A program made the translations under genes and the position numbers. Shown in pieces: positions 9,774 to 20,600 of a stretch of DNA of 64,000 nucleotides; the stretch's first letter is position 1; the number at the start of each line of letters is the position of its first letter. The notes under the pieces were generated by a model. The model was not told where the DNA came from. It saw only the letters and a list, made by a program, of their open reading frames with translations, and made no database searches. This stretch comes from Mixia osmundae IAM 14324 (lineage: Eukaryota; Basidiomycota; Mixiomycetes; Mixiales; Mixiaceae): contig NW_014575555.1 in assembly GCF_000708205.1 (NCBI RefSeq), positions 243,188 to 307,187 on the forward strand, given 5' to 3'.

Positions 9774-11597
9774 ATGTCAGGGAAGCAGCGAAGTGCGGTA
9801 GCGATCGCATGCGACCCCTGTCGCAAGCGCAGGGTCAAATGCGAGGCCCAAACTGACTCGACCCTGTGTCGACGCTGCGCAAAGCTCTCGCTTCACTGCA
9901 CCTTCTCAGCTCGTACAGGCGCGATTGCGACTCGTCCGAGCTCAAGCAAGACCTCGCCTGGCGATTCTGATGATTTCCTCGGACCGAGCGCTGTGTCTAC
10001 ACGCCTGGGAGCCACTCAAGTCGTGGGTCAACTCGCCGCGCATTTATTAGGCCTCTACGCTCGCAATGTTGGTTTCGAGTTGCCCGGCATGACGGTCGAG
10101 CCCGTCAGACTGGCTTTCGAGGAAGCAGCTCGTCGGCCATCTGAGATGAACCCTGTCATGCGCGCACGCCTTTCGCTCTGTCTGGCCATCGCGGCGAGAG
10201 TGTCTGATCATCCCCTGATCATCGGCTCTGGTGCGCCTAGCCTGACAGATCTATCGAGAATGCGCGATAGCGATCTCAGCCAGTACGCAGCGAGGCGGCA
10301 TGCGGTATGCATCGAACTCGTCCAACTGGCAGAGAGTGCGTGCAAGCTCGAAGCGGGATTCGCCATCCCTCCGACACCAGACAGTGTCGCCGCTGTCTTG
10401 CAGCTCGACCTGGTCTACGAATCAGAGGACACCGCATGGAAGGGGCATCCTTTCACCCACACTGCCATGTCACAGCTCCTCACGTTGCACGAGTGCCAAG
10501 AATCGGCTCGGCTTTCGCTCGTGCAAGTCGAGGAGGCAGGCGAGCATATGCCCCAGGGTCCTCTCAAGTGGGCGGCGGCAATCTTGGATGCTAGTTTGGC
10601 TGCACGCTTTCGCATGCCACTCAATATTGGTAATGCCTCAATACAGCACATCTTTGGCGAGGCGCTCCTGCTGCCCTACCTGCCAGTGGGAGAAGCCCTC
10701 GCATACGCAATCAATCGATCACGAGAACCCAGCTATGCAAGTAATCCGTTCCCATTGTTCGGCCTGTCGAGATCCATCTTGATGGCCACCAGGCTGCTCG
10801 CTCTGCATATCACTCCCCGGCATATCACGCCCGAGCTGATCGATCTAGGCGTCTTACAGCAGGCGCTTGGTCTGATCGACGGCGAGGTGCAGTGGATGCT
10901 CGATTTTCAGACTCAGGCCAAGCGGACCGGCTTGCCCATGCAGCCTTTGCTTGACTGGCTGAGACTGTTCATGACCCTAGCCGTGTCCGCCTGCGAAATC
11001 GCGAATGATGCCCTCTTGCGACATCTACAGGCGACTCGCGCGGGCCTGTTCAGATTTCTTGACCTTGCACCGTCATCGCATGATGGCGAACTGATATCGC
11101 CTCAAGAGCTGACGTACCCATCCGCGCTCGCTCTCCAGCTCGAGCAAGAGATGGCTCCCCGTCGCCTCGTTCTTGCAAGGTTGCTCGCGCCAATGTTCCA
11201 TCGCGACTTGCAAAGCTTCGACTCCATATGCGCATCTTTCCATATGCAGGTCATCAGAACTTCTTTCGGCCGTCTGGCACAGGTCATCTCTGCCGCTACG
11301 CCTGCAGAATTTCCCGCGACAGGACTCGCAGCCCATCTGCCTCTGTTCTCGGCTCAGCAGAAAGAAGATGAGCTCCGACAATGTCTCGAGGTGTTATGCA
11401 ACCTGTCTTGGGCGTACCCGGATGTCAGCGAGGACATCAGGCGGATACGAGATGCTCTCTCGTCTGCCGAGCCAATGCCTGTCTCGAGCCAAGATCTCAC
11501 TGTTGATCCAAGCTCACTGTTTGATATGTCATCGCGTCACGCTGATCTGCCCGCTTTTGACGAAGACAATCTAGCACACCTGTTGTCGTACACATGA
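9774..11597 (+). CDS. Zn2Cys6 fungal transcription factor
   Basis: Single-exon, 607 residues, nuclear regulator. The N-terminus holds a complete binuclear zinc cluster: cysteines at about 13, 16, 23, 32, 35 and 42, spaced C-x2-C-x6-C-x8-C-x2-C-x6-C, with the basic run RKRRVKC. The rest is helical, with the loose pattern of the fungal-specific transcription-factor middle homology region, and an acidic C-terminal tail (FDEDNLAHLL) that may activate transcription. Position suggests it controls the divergent RTA1-like gene and possibly the two exporter paralogues downstream; this is inference from neighbourhood only. No known orthologue is recognisable by eye. Confidence 0.88.
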   Translation: MSGKQRSAVAIACDPCRKRRVKCEAQTDSTLCRRCAKLSLHCTFSARTGAIATRPSSSKTSPGDSDDFLGPSAVSTRLGATQVVGQLAAHLLGLYARNVGFELPGMTVEPVRLAFEEAARRPSEMNPVMRARLSLCLAIAARVSDHPLIIGSGAPSLTDLSRMRDSDLSQYAARRHAVCIELVQLAESACKLEAGFAIPPTPDSVAAVLQLDLVYESEDTAWKGHPFTHTAMSQLLTLHECQESARLSLVQVEEAGEHMPQGPLKWAAAILDASLAARFRMPLNIGNASIQHIFGEALLLPYLPVGEALAYAINRSREPSYASNPFPLFGLSRSILMATRLLALHITPRHITPELIDLGVLQQALGLIDGEVQWMLDFQTQAKRTGLPMQPLLDWLRLFMTLAVSACEIANDALLRHLQATRAGLFRFLDLAPSSHDGELISPQELTYPSALALQLEQEMAPRRLVLARLLAPMFHRDLQSFDSICASFHMQVIRTSFGRLAQVISAATPAEFPATGLAAHLPLFSAQQKEDELRQCLEVLCNLSWAYPDVSEDIRRIRDALSSAEPMPVSSQDLTVDPSSLFDMSSRHADLPAFDEDNLAHLLSYT

Positions 11598-11746
11598 TAT
11601 CATATTTTCTCACATTTCAGCAGATCGACAGCCTGGCCTTCGGCCGCAAACTTTTGACAGCCTGGCGCTAATCAAGTCGCGTCTCCTGTTATCAGCGCTA
11701 GCGACTGCCCCGCTCAAGCCCATCAGACATTAAGCGGCATCTCGAC

Positions 11747-14700
11747 ATGACGACTGACAATAAGGCCGACGACATCCCTCTGGATGACGTTGGCGACAAT
11801 CAGAACAATCCCGAGGCCGAGAAAAGCAAGCGCAGCGGCTCCGACAGTTCTACGGCTATCTCAGCCTCGAAGGCCGCGGAGGCGGAGCTTACTGCAGAGC
11901 CAGCCAGATCATCAGACCGGCCAAGCGCCTTCCGCTCTGTGCTACAACGCATCGATTCCGTGCTGCCCCCGTGGCTCGCGCCGCACTTGCAGAGCTCACA
12001 AGATTGGAAGATTCTCTTTCGCTGTGGAGTCTCTTTATGGCTCTCTATGCTCTTCACCCTCGTCTCGGACACTGAGCACGCAGCCGGACGAGCCGCCTTC
12101 CTGTTCATGATTGTAGCCGTCATCGTGCCGCCTTCTGACCCCGTCTCGCTTACGTTTCGGAAGACCTTCATCTACGGCTTCATGGTCGCCGCGGCCTGGG
12201 CATACTGCGTCGTTGGCGTGCGCATCGCATGGATTGCTCGCAAGGACTTCAAGTATACGCAAGCCGAGTTCACGCAGATGCAGGCGGCTCGCTTTGCTCG
12301 ACAAGGTCTTCCCGCGGCCGAGATACCCGGTGCGATTGGTATCGCTGTCATAAATGGCGAATTCATCGAAACGAATTCCTCAATCGTCATTGCTGTCTGG
12401 CTCAGCGTCGGTATGGCCACGCTCATGTGGATCAAGGGACGTATAGGGCCCTCGCCGTTGCTGTTTGGCGTCATTCTGTCGATGATCCTCATCAGCATCG
12501 TCTGCACCCTCGCGCATCTGTATCCATATCCTGATTATTTGCTCGGTCAGACTTTCTACATACCTTTCATCTGGCAGAGTGCAGTCACATTGGCTTGCTC
12601 TGCATTCATCTTTCCTGAGCAACTTGGCGCGCATACACTGCGGCGGATTGGCGCGGCCCTTATACCGATTCGAGCGATCGCTGCAGACCAGTCAGCGATG
12701 CTGGCCACATCGCCACTCAGCGCAGAGTGGGACATTTACAAGCGCAACGAAGGTCGCATGGCACAATCGGGTCAAGCTCTCATGATGTTAAATGCGGTAG
12801 AGTCCTACGTCCGGCGGGACATTGCGTGGATGCGAATGAGTCAGAAGGATGTCAGCAAGGTGAGCCGACTTTGCCCTGACCTTTCGCGCGCTTATCGTCA
12901 GCCAGATCCTCATGCATCTACGATTCCTCTCCGCGCGAGCAGCTAGCTTCGTATTCTTTCAGTCCATGATCAGCAGCAGATTCGACAGACACCCTAATGA
13001 ATCTGCTAAGCGAGACCGCAAGGTAGCTACGGAAGATAACTTCATGCTGCACCTGCCAAAAGAGCGCGGTGTGACGCTGGACGATAGCAAGGAGGAAGCC
13101 GGAGACACGCACTCTGGTACGAGCTCGCCTGTCCGACAGGACACGGCACAGTCAGCCAGCACATTTGACACACTAGGCAACCAGAACGATGCTCAAGGCA
13201 GACAACAGAGGCATGTAAATCCCAAGCTGCATATACCGAGCGGCGCTCGCAAAGGCTCTCCGCATGAGCCGAAAGAGCATAAGCTCAAGCATCGTCCTGT
13301 TGGCTTATTCGAAAGCGCGCAATACCACCTGCTGGCAGAGCGAATCAGCAATTCAGACGATGAACGCGCCGTAGTCGAAGTCGTAGCGCTCCTGCATTCA
13401 TCGTCGGCCGATCTGCTGCATGCTACCGTAGACGCAATGGACTCGCTGCTGGCGTTGCTCAGCCGGGGTAGCGGATCAGGTCTTTCCGACATCTTCCGGG
13501 ATTCTGAGCAAGTTTGGGGACCCGTCACCGAGCGATCAGACGCTCTGGCACGGCTCGATAGCGCGATCGCTGACTATCGAAACAAGAAGCGGCTGGAGAT
13601 CATTAGGCCCTTTGCGCCACTATTCGATTCAACACTTGCTCGCGACGGGCGCGTACGGCAGCCTTCGCACCGCGCCCTGTTCTGGTCGATGCAGTATCAG
13701 TGGGCATTGATACAATTCTCCGATAAAGTCAGAGCGCTCGTGAGCGAGGTTGTCGATATCCAAAAGCGGAGCCCGAAAAAGCGACTGTGGGCCCCTCTTG
13801 ATTGGCCCTTTGCTGGTCTGTTCTCGTCGCATGGCGAAACGGGCGAGAATTATGGCGAATACGATCCGGACGTAATCGAGGGTCTTTCGGACTTTGGATA
13901 CACATCTGCTCGTGATCCAGAAGTGATCTTAGGCGGACATACGATGAGATTTGGTAATTTGCTGCACCAGGCAGGCAACTTGATAAAACGCTCGGATGTC
14001 TTGTTCGCCATCAAATCTGCCATTCTGATCGCATTGCTATCGTTGCCTTGCTATTTACGTTCCTCCGCTCATTTCTTCTACACAGCGCGAGGTATCTGGG
14101 CCGTTTTGATGGTGGGCTTGGCGAGCGTCGAATTCGTCGGACAGACGGTCTCAAACTTCTTCTATCGAATCATCTGCACTGTCATCGGCGCACTGTTCGG
14201 ACTGGTAATATGGTATATTACTGCAGGAAATGGCGACGGCAATGCGTACGCTCTTGCCGCCGTTTGGGCTGTCCTGGTGCTGCCAATCATGATGATCCGT
14301 CTTTACTACCCTGCACTGATCAACGGCGTCATCGCCGTTGTCACCGCCATTCTAGTCTTCGGCTACTCCTGGCAAGACACGCACTTCCCTTCAGCTGGAC
14401 AAGAGACTGGCCACGGCTGGGAGACAGCTTGGAAGCGATGCGTGCTCGTCATCGTCGGTGTCACGGCAGCTTTCATAGCGGCCTTTCTGCCGCCAAGCAC
14501 GTCGGACAAGACAAGCTTGCGGATCACGCATGCGCGCAGTCTTCAATCAACAGGCGTCCTGTTCTGCCAGATCATCAGCTTTGCGAACGTCAAGCAAGGA
14601 CCGTCGAATCCGGTGCCAAAGTCTATTGCCAAGAACTGGCTTGCATTGCGCACTCGCTTGCGCATGACGGCCATGCATTTGCCCTTTGTTGGCTACGAGT

Positions 14701-15295
14701 ACAATTTGCGGGGTCGGTGGCCCAAGGAGCGCTACCAGAGATTACTCACTCTTCAGCTGTGAGGCTCGTCTTCGTGTACAGAGAGGCTTGTGCTGACGGG
14801 TAATTCAGAGAGATGGTTGACATACTGGCCCAGCTTGCAAGTGTCATCGCCGAACTAGACTCGGACTGGACCCAAGCGCTGCTGAGCCGTACACGACTCG
14901 GTGAGCCCGAATTTATCGGCGAGCTGGAAGGCGCGCTCTATATGGCACATGTAGCCCTCAGGCACGCCACGCCACTTCCTCGCTATTGGACGCCTTTGGC
15001 AACTCGCCTGACCGATCATCGGTATGGCGTCAATCTGGTGCTTGAAGACGAAATGGGCTCCAACGTGCCGCACACTGTCAACATGGACGTTGCAAGCAGT
15101 GAAAACTATCTGAAGTTCTGCACGGCGACGACACTGGCTTGGAACTTTATCAATCGCGTCGATCGGATCGTCTACACCGTCAAAGAGCTCGTTGGCGAAG
15201 ATTTCGCTCTGCATCTCCGCGACGACGCCTCGTCATCAAAAGAACAACTCTTGCAATCGCATTCACCAGATGGCTTCCCTGAAACCCGAATCTAA
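11747..15295 (+). CDS. Aromatic-acid-exporter / Brefeldin-A-sensitivity-like membrane protein, copy 1
   Basis: Large membrane protein, 1150 residues. Exons 11747-12859, 12906-14758 and 14809-15295, with introns of 46 nt (GTGAGC) and 50 nt (GTGAGG). It has the two-block layout of fungal ArAE_2/DUF2421 proteins, relatives of FUSC/aluminium-activated malate transporters. The N-terminal helix block (residues about 85-300) includes AAFLFMIVAVIVPPSDPVSLTF. A hydrophilic middle follows, then a second block of about six helices (from SAILIALLSLPCYLR through WAVLVLPIMMIRLYYPALI to CVLVIVGVTAAFIAAFLPP), then a C-terminal cytosolic domain rich in Trp and Arg. Likely exports organic anions or aids drug tolerance at a membrane; substrate unknown. 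Tandem paralogue of the gene at 16021, with identical exon structure. Confidence 0.85.
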
Positions 15296-15365
15296 CACAA
15301 GCTCATGGGCAGTCCTTCTGTTTGGCGATATGTCTTGTCGGAACGGTCTTGTATCTTTGCCTGTC

Positions 15366-15722
15366 TTAACACAATGTGATGATCACTCCGAGAAGAAAGC
15401 CAGCAGCGAGCGCGATTGCGTTGAGGATGCGCTGCCAGTGAAAGTCTGTCAAGCTGGAGTGTTGTGTCTGACGCGTCGCCCCGGTTGGTTCCTGTTAAGG
15501 CTGTAAGCCAGGACAGTCGTGAGAAGTCCCGAGACGCACAGCTACCTGCGGTCGATGGCCTGGTCGTGGTGGCTGTGCACTGGTCGTCCTGGACTTTGGC
15601 ATCGACGTGGGTTGCACATTTTGATCGATTAGCCTGGCGCGTCTACGACTCTCCTCGCGCGTCATGACTGGCGTAGGCTGGAGGCGGACACCGAGAGGTA
15701 GCTGCGGGACTTGTCCGGGCAT
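15366..15722 (-). CDS. Small tail-anchored membrane protein, 100 aa, two exons
   Basis: Hand-assembled gene lying between the two exporter paralogues on the opposite strand. Exons 15722-15546 and 15491-15366, with a 54-nt intron (GTAGCT...TTAACAG, with CACGACTG near the branch position), phase 0. The protein begins with a Pro-rich, basic cytosolic part (MTREESRRRARLIDQNV could be the true start, at 15665) and ends in a single hydrophobic helix, ILNAIALAAGFLLGVIITLC, right before the stop. That is a tail-anchor layout, as in small ER or Golgi proteins. I recognise no family. Support comes from open frames, in-phase splice signals and the clean C-terminal anchor. Confidence 0.5.
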
Positions 15723-16020
15723 AGGCTCAGCTGCTATCTCTCGTCGTTAAGCGAGCTTCTGAGATTGGCAAATTTGCACACCTCCTGTCCTGCGGCGAGC
15801 GGATGAGGGTTGACATGCATGCACAGCAAGCAGCAGTGCTAGTAGCAGGGTCAGCGTGCGTATGCTGAGCATGTTGTTGAGGACAGGAGATGCATGGAGA
15901 AGGCCTCACTGCCCGTTGTGAAGCAGCGACGATCATGACATGTCGCGAAAAAGCGCGGCGCTGCCTCCTCGGGTCCTCCATCGATGCATAGGCGATCGAC
16001 GCTCGCACAGACCACATGCA

Positions 16021-19000
16021 AGGATGGCTGATCTCAAGACGGCCGACATACCCATGGGCGACATGGATAGCAAGGCCAAAGCGGAGGCAGGTGCAAGCAG
16101 GGACAGTGGCTCCGAGCAGACAGTGACGGGCTCGGCTTCAAAAGTCGCGGCGGCCATCAAGGCAGGGGAACCTGTTCAGGGGGCAGTCAAAACGAGTCGC
16201 TACCGCAGACTGATACAGAGCGCCGAGAAGAGCCTGCCGCCCTGGCTCACGAGTCATCTACGAAGTGAACGGGATTTGAAGACACTCTTCAGATGTGCCG
16301 TCTCGCTATGGCTTGCAATGCTCTTCAACCTCGTCTATGCTACTCAGCGGACAGCTGGACACGCAGCCTTCCTCTTCCTCATCGTTGCAATCCTCGTACC
16401 GCCTTCAGACCCAGTCTCCCTGACCTTGCGGAAAACCTTCACGTACGGCACAATGATTGCTGCGGCATGGGCATATGGCGTCGTGGGCATAAGAATCGCC
16501 TGGATCACTCGCAAAGAGTTCAAGTATAGTCAAGCTGAGTTCACACAACTCCAAGCCGCTCGTTTCGCCCAGCAAGGCTTGTCTGCTGCCGAGATAACGA
16601 ACGCAATTGGCATGGCCATCGTCACTGGAGAATTCGTGGAACTCGGACCGTCGCTCGTCATGGCCATCTGGCTCAGCATCGGCATGGCTACGCTCATGTG
16701 GGTCAGGGGCAGGATAGGCCCATCTCCTGCCCTATTTGGCGTCATCCTGTCGATGATTTTGATCAGTATTGTCTGCACGCTCGCCCATTTATACCCTTAT
16801 CCGAATTATATCATTGGCGAAACCTTCTATCTTCCGTATATCTGGCAAAGCGCAGTCAACCTGGCATGCTCCCTGCTCATCTTCCCTGAGCAGCTCGGAG
16901 CACAAACTGTACGGCGAATGAGTGCAGCCTTGTCACCTATAAGAGCCATCGCAGCAGACCAAACCGCCATGCTGGCTACATCTCCGCTCTGCGAGGAGTG
17001 GGACATCTACAAGCGCAACGAAGGTCGCCTAGCTCAATCTGGTCAGGCGCTCATGCAACTGAACGCAACTGAGACGTACGTTCGTCGTGATATCGCATGG
17101 ATGCGCATGAGCCAGAGCGATGTCAGCAAGGTCAGCATGGGGCTACTTCGTGCTTGATCGGAACTGATCGGACCAGCAGATACTGACCCACTTACGCATC
17201 CTCTCTGCACGGGCTTCGAGCTTTCTGTTCTTCCAGTCGATGATTAGCAACAGATTCGATAGGCAAGCTGGTGCCAGCGCCACGCAGGATCAGCAGGTAG
17301 CTACAGAGGCCAACTTCATCATTCGCCTGCCTAGGTCGCACAACCCCACGCCTGGAACGAGCCAAGAAGATCTTGGGGATATGCAGACTGGCGCGAGCAC
17401 GCCAGACCCCGCAATGGCGTCTCAAAAGGCGGATGAACTGCATCCCTTCAGCCTACAAAGATCAGCTCGAAGCGGCCACCAGCATTCACATCTCAATCTG
17501 CATCACCTGGTCGGCAGATCAGGTGCCTCTTCGCCTCGCAGATCAAGAGATCGCAAGCCCAGGCACCGTCCTGTCGGCTTGTTCGAGAGCGCGCAATATC
17601 ATATGCTTGCAGAGCGCATCGGCAATGCAGACGATGAGCATGCGGTCATAGAAGTCGTCGCGCTCTTGCATAGCTCGTCTGCCGATTTGCTCCATGCCAC
17701 GGTGGACGCAATGGATTCGCTGCTCGCTTTACTTCAACGTGCAGGCGATTCCGGTATTACCGATATCTTCCGCAATTCAAACCTCGTCTGGGGTCCAGTA
17801 AGCGAGCGATCGTCGGCTCTTGCCAAACTCGAGACAGCGCTTCACGAATATCGCACGATCAAGCGACTCGAGATCATTACGCCCTTTGCGCCCCTCTTCG
17901 ATCGTCTGCATCGGCATGATGGGCGTGTGAGGCAGCCCTCGCATCGCGCCCTCTTCTATTCGATGCAATATCAATGGGCCTTGATGCAATTCGCCGACAA
18001 GGTCAGAGCGCTTGTCAGTGAGCTTGTCGAGATACAGAAGCGAAGGCCGACGAAGCGCCTGTGGGCGCCTGTTGATTGGCCCTTCTCTGGTCTCTTCTCG
18101 AGCGCAGGGGAGACGTATGCGGACGAGGACCCGGATAGGGTGCCGGGTCTCGTGGACTATGGCTATACATCTGCTCGCGATCCGGACGTCATTCTTGGCG
18201 GTCGATCAATGAAGCTGGGCATCTTCTTGCACAAGGCCAGCACTTTCGTCAAGCGAACAGACATCCTGTTCGCGATCAAGTCAGCTGTGCTCATTGGGCT
18301 CGTCTCTCTACCTTGTTTTCTGCGCTCATCGGCAGGCTTCTTCTACCGTGCGCGCGGCATCTGGGCCGTCTTGATGGTCGGACTGGCCAGCACCGAGTTC
18401 GTCGGACAGACTGTGTTCAATTTCGTCTACCGAATCGCTTGCAGCATCGTTGGCGCGGTGGTCGGCCTCGTGATATGGTACATCGCAGCCGGCAACGGCG
18501 ATGGCAACGCTTACGCTCTGGGCGTCGTATGGGCTATTGTCGTGCTACCTATCATGGCGATCCGACTGTACTACCCTGCAGTCATCAACAGCATAATCGC
18601 TGGAATCACCGCTATCCTCGTCGTCGGATACTCGTGGCAAGATACGCACTATCCCTCTGTGGGCCAAGAGACTGGCCACGGCTGGGAAGCCGCCTGGAAA
18701 CGATGTGTACTCGTGATTGTCGGCGTCACGGCAGCTTTCTTGGCAGCTTTTCTCCCGCCACATACATCCAACAAGAAGACCCTGCGCATCGTGCACGCGC
18801 GCAGCCTACAATCAACAGGCGTCCTCTTCTGTCAAATAATCAGTTTTGCAAACATCAAGCAAGGCAAGTCTACGACAGTTCCGAAGTCTATCGCGAAGAA
18901 CTGGCTCGCATTGCGCACCCGTTTGCGCATGACTGCGATGCAGCTTCCTTTTGTCAGTTTCGAGTACAATCTTCGCGGGCGATGGCCGAAGGAACGATAT

Positions 19001-19572
19001 CAGAGATTGCTCAGTTTGCAGCTGTGAGGCTTATGTTCGATTAGGGCGAGGCTGGCGCTAACGAGTAATACAGAGAGATGGTCGACATTCTGTCCCAACT
19101 GGCCAGCGTCATCGCTGAGCTCGACACAGAGTGGACGCGGGCATTACTAGCACGGACGCGTCTGGGCGATCCTGAGTTCATTGGCGAGCTCGAATCGGCA
19201 CTTCACATGGCTCATGTCGCTCTCCGATACGCGACACCCCTGCCGCGGTACTGGACGCCGTTAGCAACTCGTCTGTTAGACCATCAGTATGGCTACAAGC
19301 TCGTGCTCGACGACGATACGGAATCGCGTCTCCCTCACACAATCAACTTGGATGTCGTGTACAGTGAGGATTATCTCAAGTTCTGCACAGCGACGACCCT
19401 CGCTTGGAACTTTGTCAATCGTGTCGATCGTATGGTCTACACCGTCAAAGAGCTCGTAGGCGAAGATTTTGCTCTGCATCTGCGCGGCGATGGTTTCACC
19501 TCCAAAGAGCACTTACTGCATGCGGAATCTATCGACGATCAAGAGCCTCCTTCATCATCAGGTGTAATATGA
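16021..19572 (+). CDS. Aromatic-acid-exporter / Brefeldin-A-sensitivity-like membrane protein, copy 2
   Basis: Paralogue of the gene at 11747. Exons 16021-17130, 17180-19023 and 19074-19572 give 1150 residues, exactly the same total as copy 1, with introns of 49 and 50 nt at the same positions. The start at 16021 was chosen over an in-frame Met at 15940 because MADLKTADIPMGDMDSK aligns with the start of copy 1. Helix blocks are strongly conserved (AAFLFLIVAILVPPSDPVSL; WAIVVLPIMAIRLYYPAVI). Divergence is concentrated in the N-terminal 60 residues and the hydrophilic linker after intron 1. By eye well over two thirds of residues match. It is a tandem duplicate retained intact, so both copies are probably functional. 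Substrate unknown. Confidence 0.85.
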
Positions 19573-20600
19573 TGTTGCCACCATGTATGCATGCCACACC
19601 AGTGTAATACTCCAGATCACTTGCTGTCTTGTCTTGACAATTTGCATAGAGGTCAGGACACAACTTGCTGAGCTGTGTCGGTAATATGATGATGTGTTTT
19701 GTACACGTGGCAAAAAGCCAACAGCGTGAGAGAAGGCAACCATGCGTGTCACGCTAGCGTCGTGTCTTATAAGTCGTGCCGGCGCTTGTGCTGACGGTCA
19801 GTTTCTGCTTTCAGTAGCCGGAGCGGCCGTCAGGCGTGTCTGAGCTAGGTGACAAGAGAGCTTGACCCGGAAGCCCAGCCTGCGCGTGAGCGGTCTCGCC
19901 AAGACAGCAACTCAAAGAGCTCTTGAGTCGACCAGGACGGCGACTTAGCCTGCAGCTATCGCCAGGCCGCCGAGGCAAGGAAGTGCTGCGACGAGTGGAA
20001 GCAGAAGTCATATCAGACCTCCGAGCTCTGACCCTGGCGAATCACCGCGAGACGACGGCAACGACAAGGTTGTTGTGGTCTCTGCCGTTGCGTCAGCTGA
20101 CTCGTCAACCGGCTGTCGCTCATCGAGCCTGTGGACTGCCGGCGACAAGTCGCAAGCATTGTTTATCCCCAGGACAGCTTCCGCTACTGCTGCGCTCTGA
20201 GCCGCATCCCCGGGCAGACCGTGCGCACAAGCTTGACGAGGCACACGAGCTCGGCCCGTTCTATCGTCGTTCGAAGTCAGCGAGCACTACCTCCGACCGG
20301 CAGGGCACTGACATAATCCATACGGCAGCCTAAGCATAGTGCGACTTGATCAGGCCAGTCTTTGCGCACTCATTCAGACTAGGTAGGTCACGAGCACGTC
20401 ATCGCATGTTGGTATGACTCATTCCGACTTTGCGCCTCTAGATAAGATGGCTGCTTCAGACATTCCACGACGAAGATGGTAGAGGGCCTGCACGCAATCG
20501 GCCCCTCTGCCAGCTTCTTGCTGTCCTCTTGATCTGACGAATCGCACCTCGAATACCTATACGTCACCTCCTATCTGCTATCATAAATCGTATTCCAGCA
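19573..20600. other. Kilobase upstream of kinase gene, no supported gene
   Basis: Between the exporter stop and the kinase start no reading frame joins into a convincing gene. A CTTATAAG TATA-like site occurs at 19766-19773 and could start a long 5' leader for the kinase mRNA. A 136-codon frame (19923-20333) would then be an upstream open frame, but it has no recognisable domain. Long leaders with upstream frames occur on nutrient-regulated kinase genes, so this may be regulatory. Confidence 0.4.

Noticed and set aside
8273-19572. Secondary-metabolite biosynthesis cluster
   Set aside because: There is a regulator and transporters but no synthase, P450 or other tailoring enzyme, so a biosynthetic cluster is not supported.
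19923-20333. 136-codon plus-strand frame upstream of the kinase
   Set aside because: Arg/Leu-rich with no domain or splice context; more likely part of a 5' leader.
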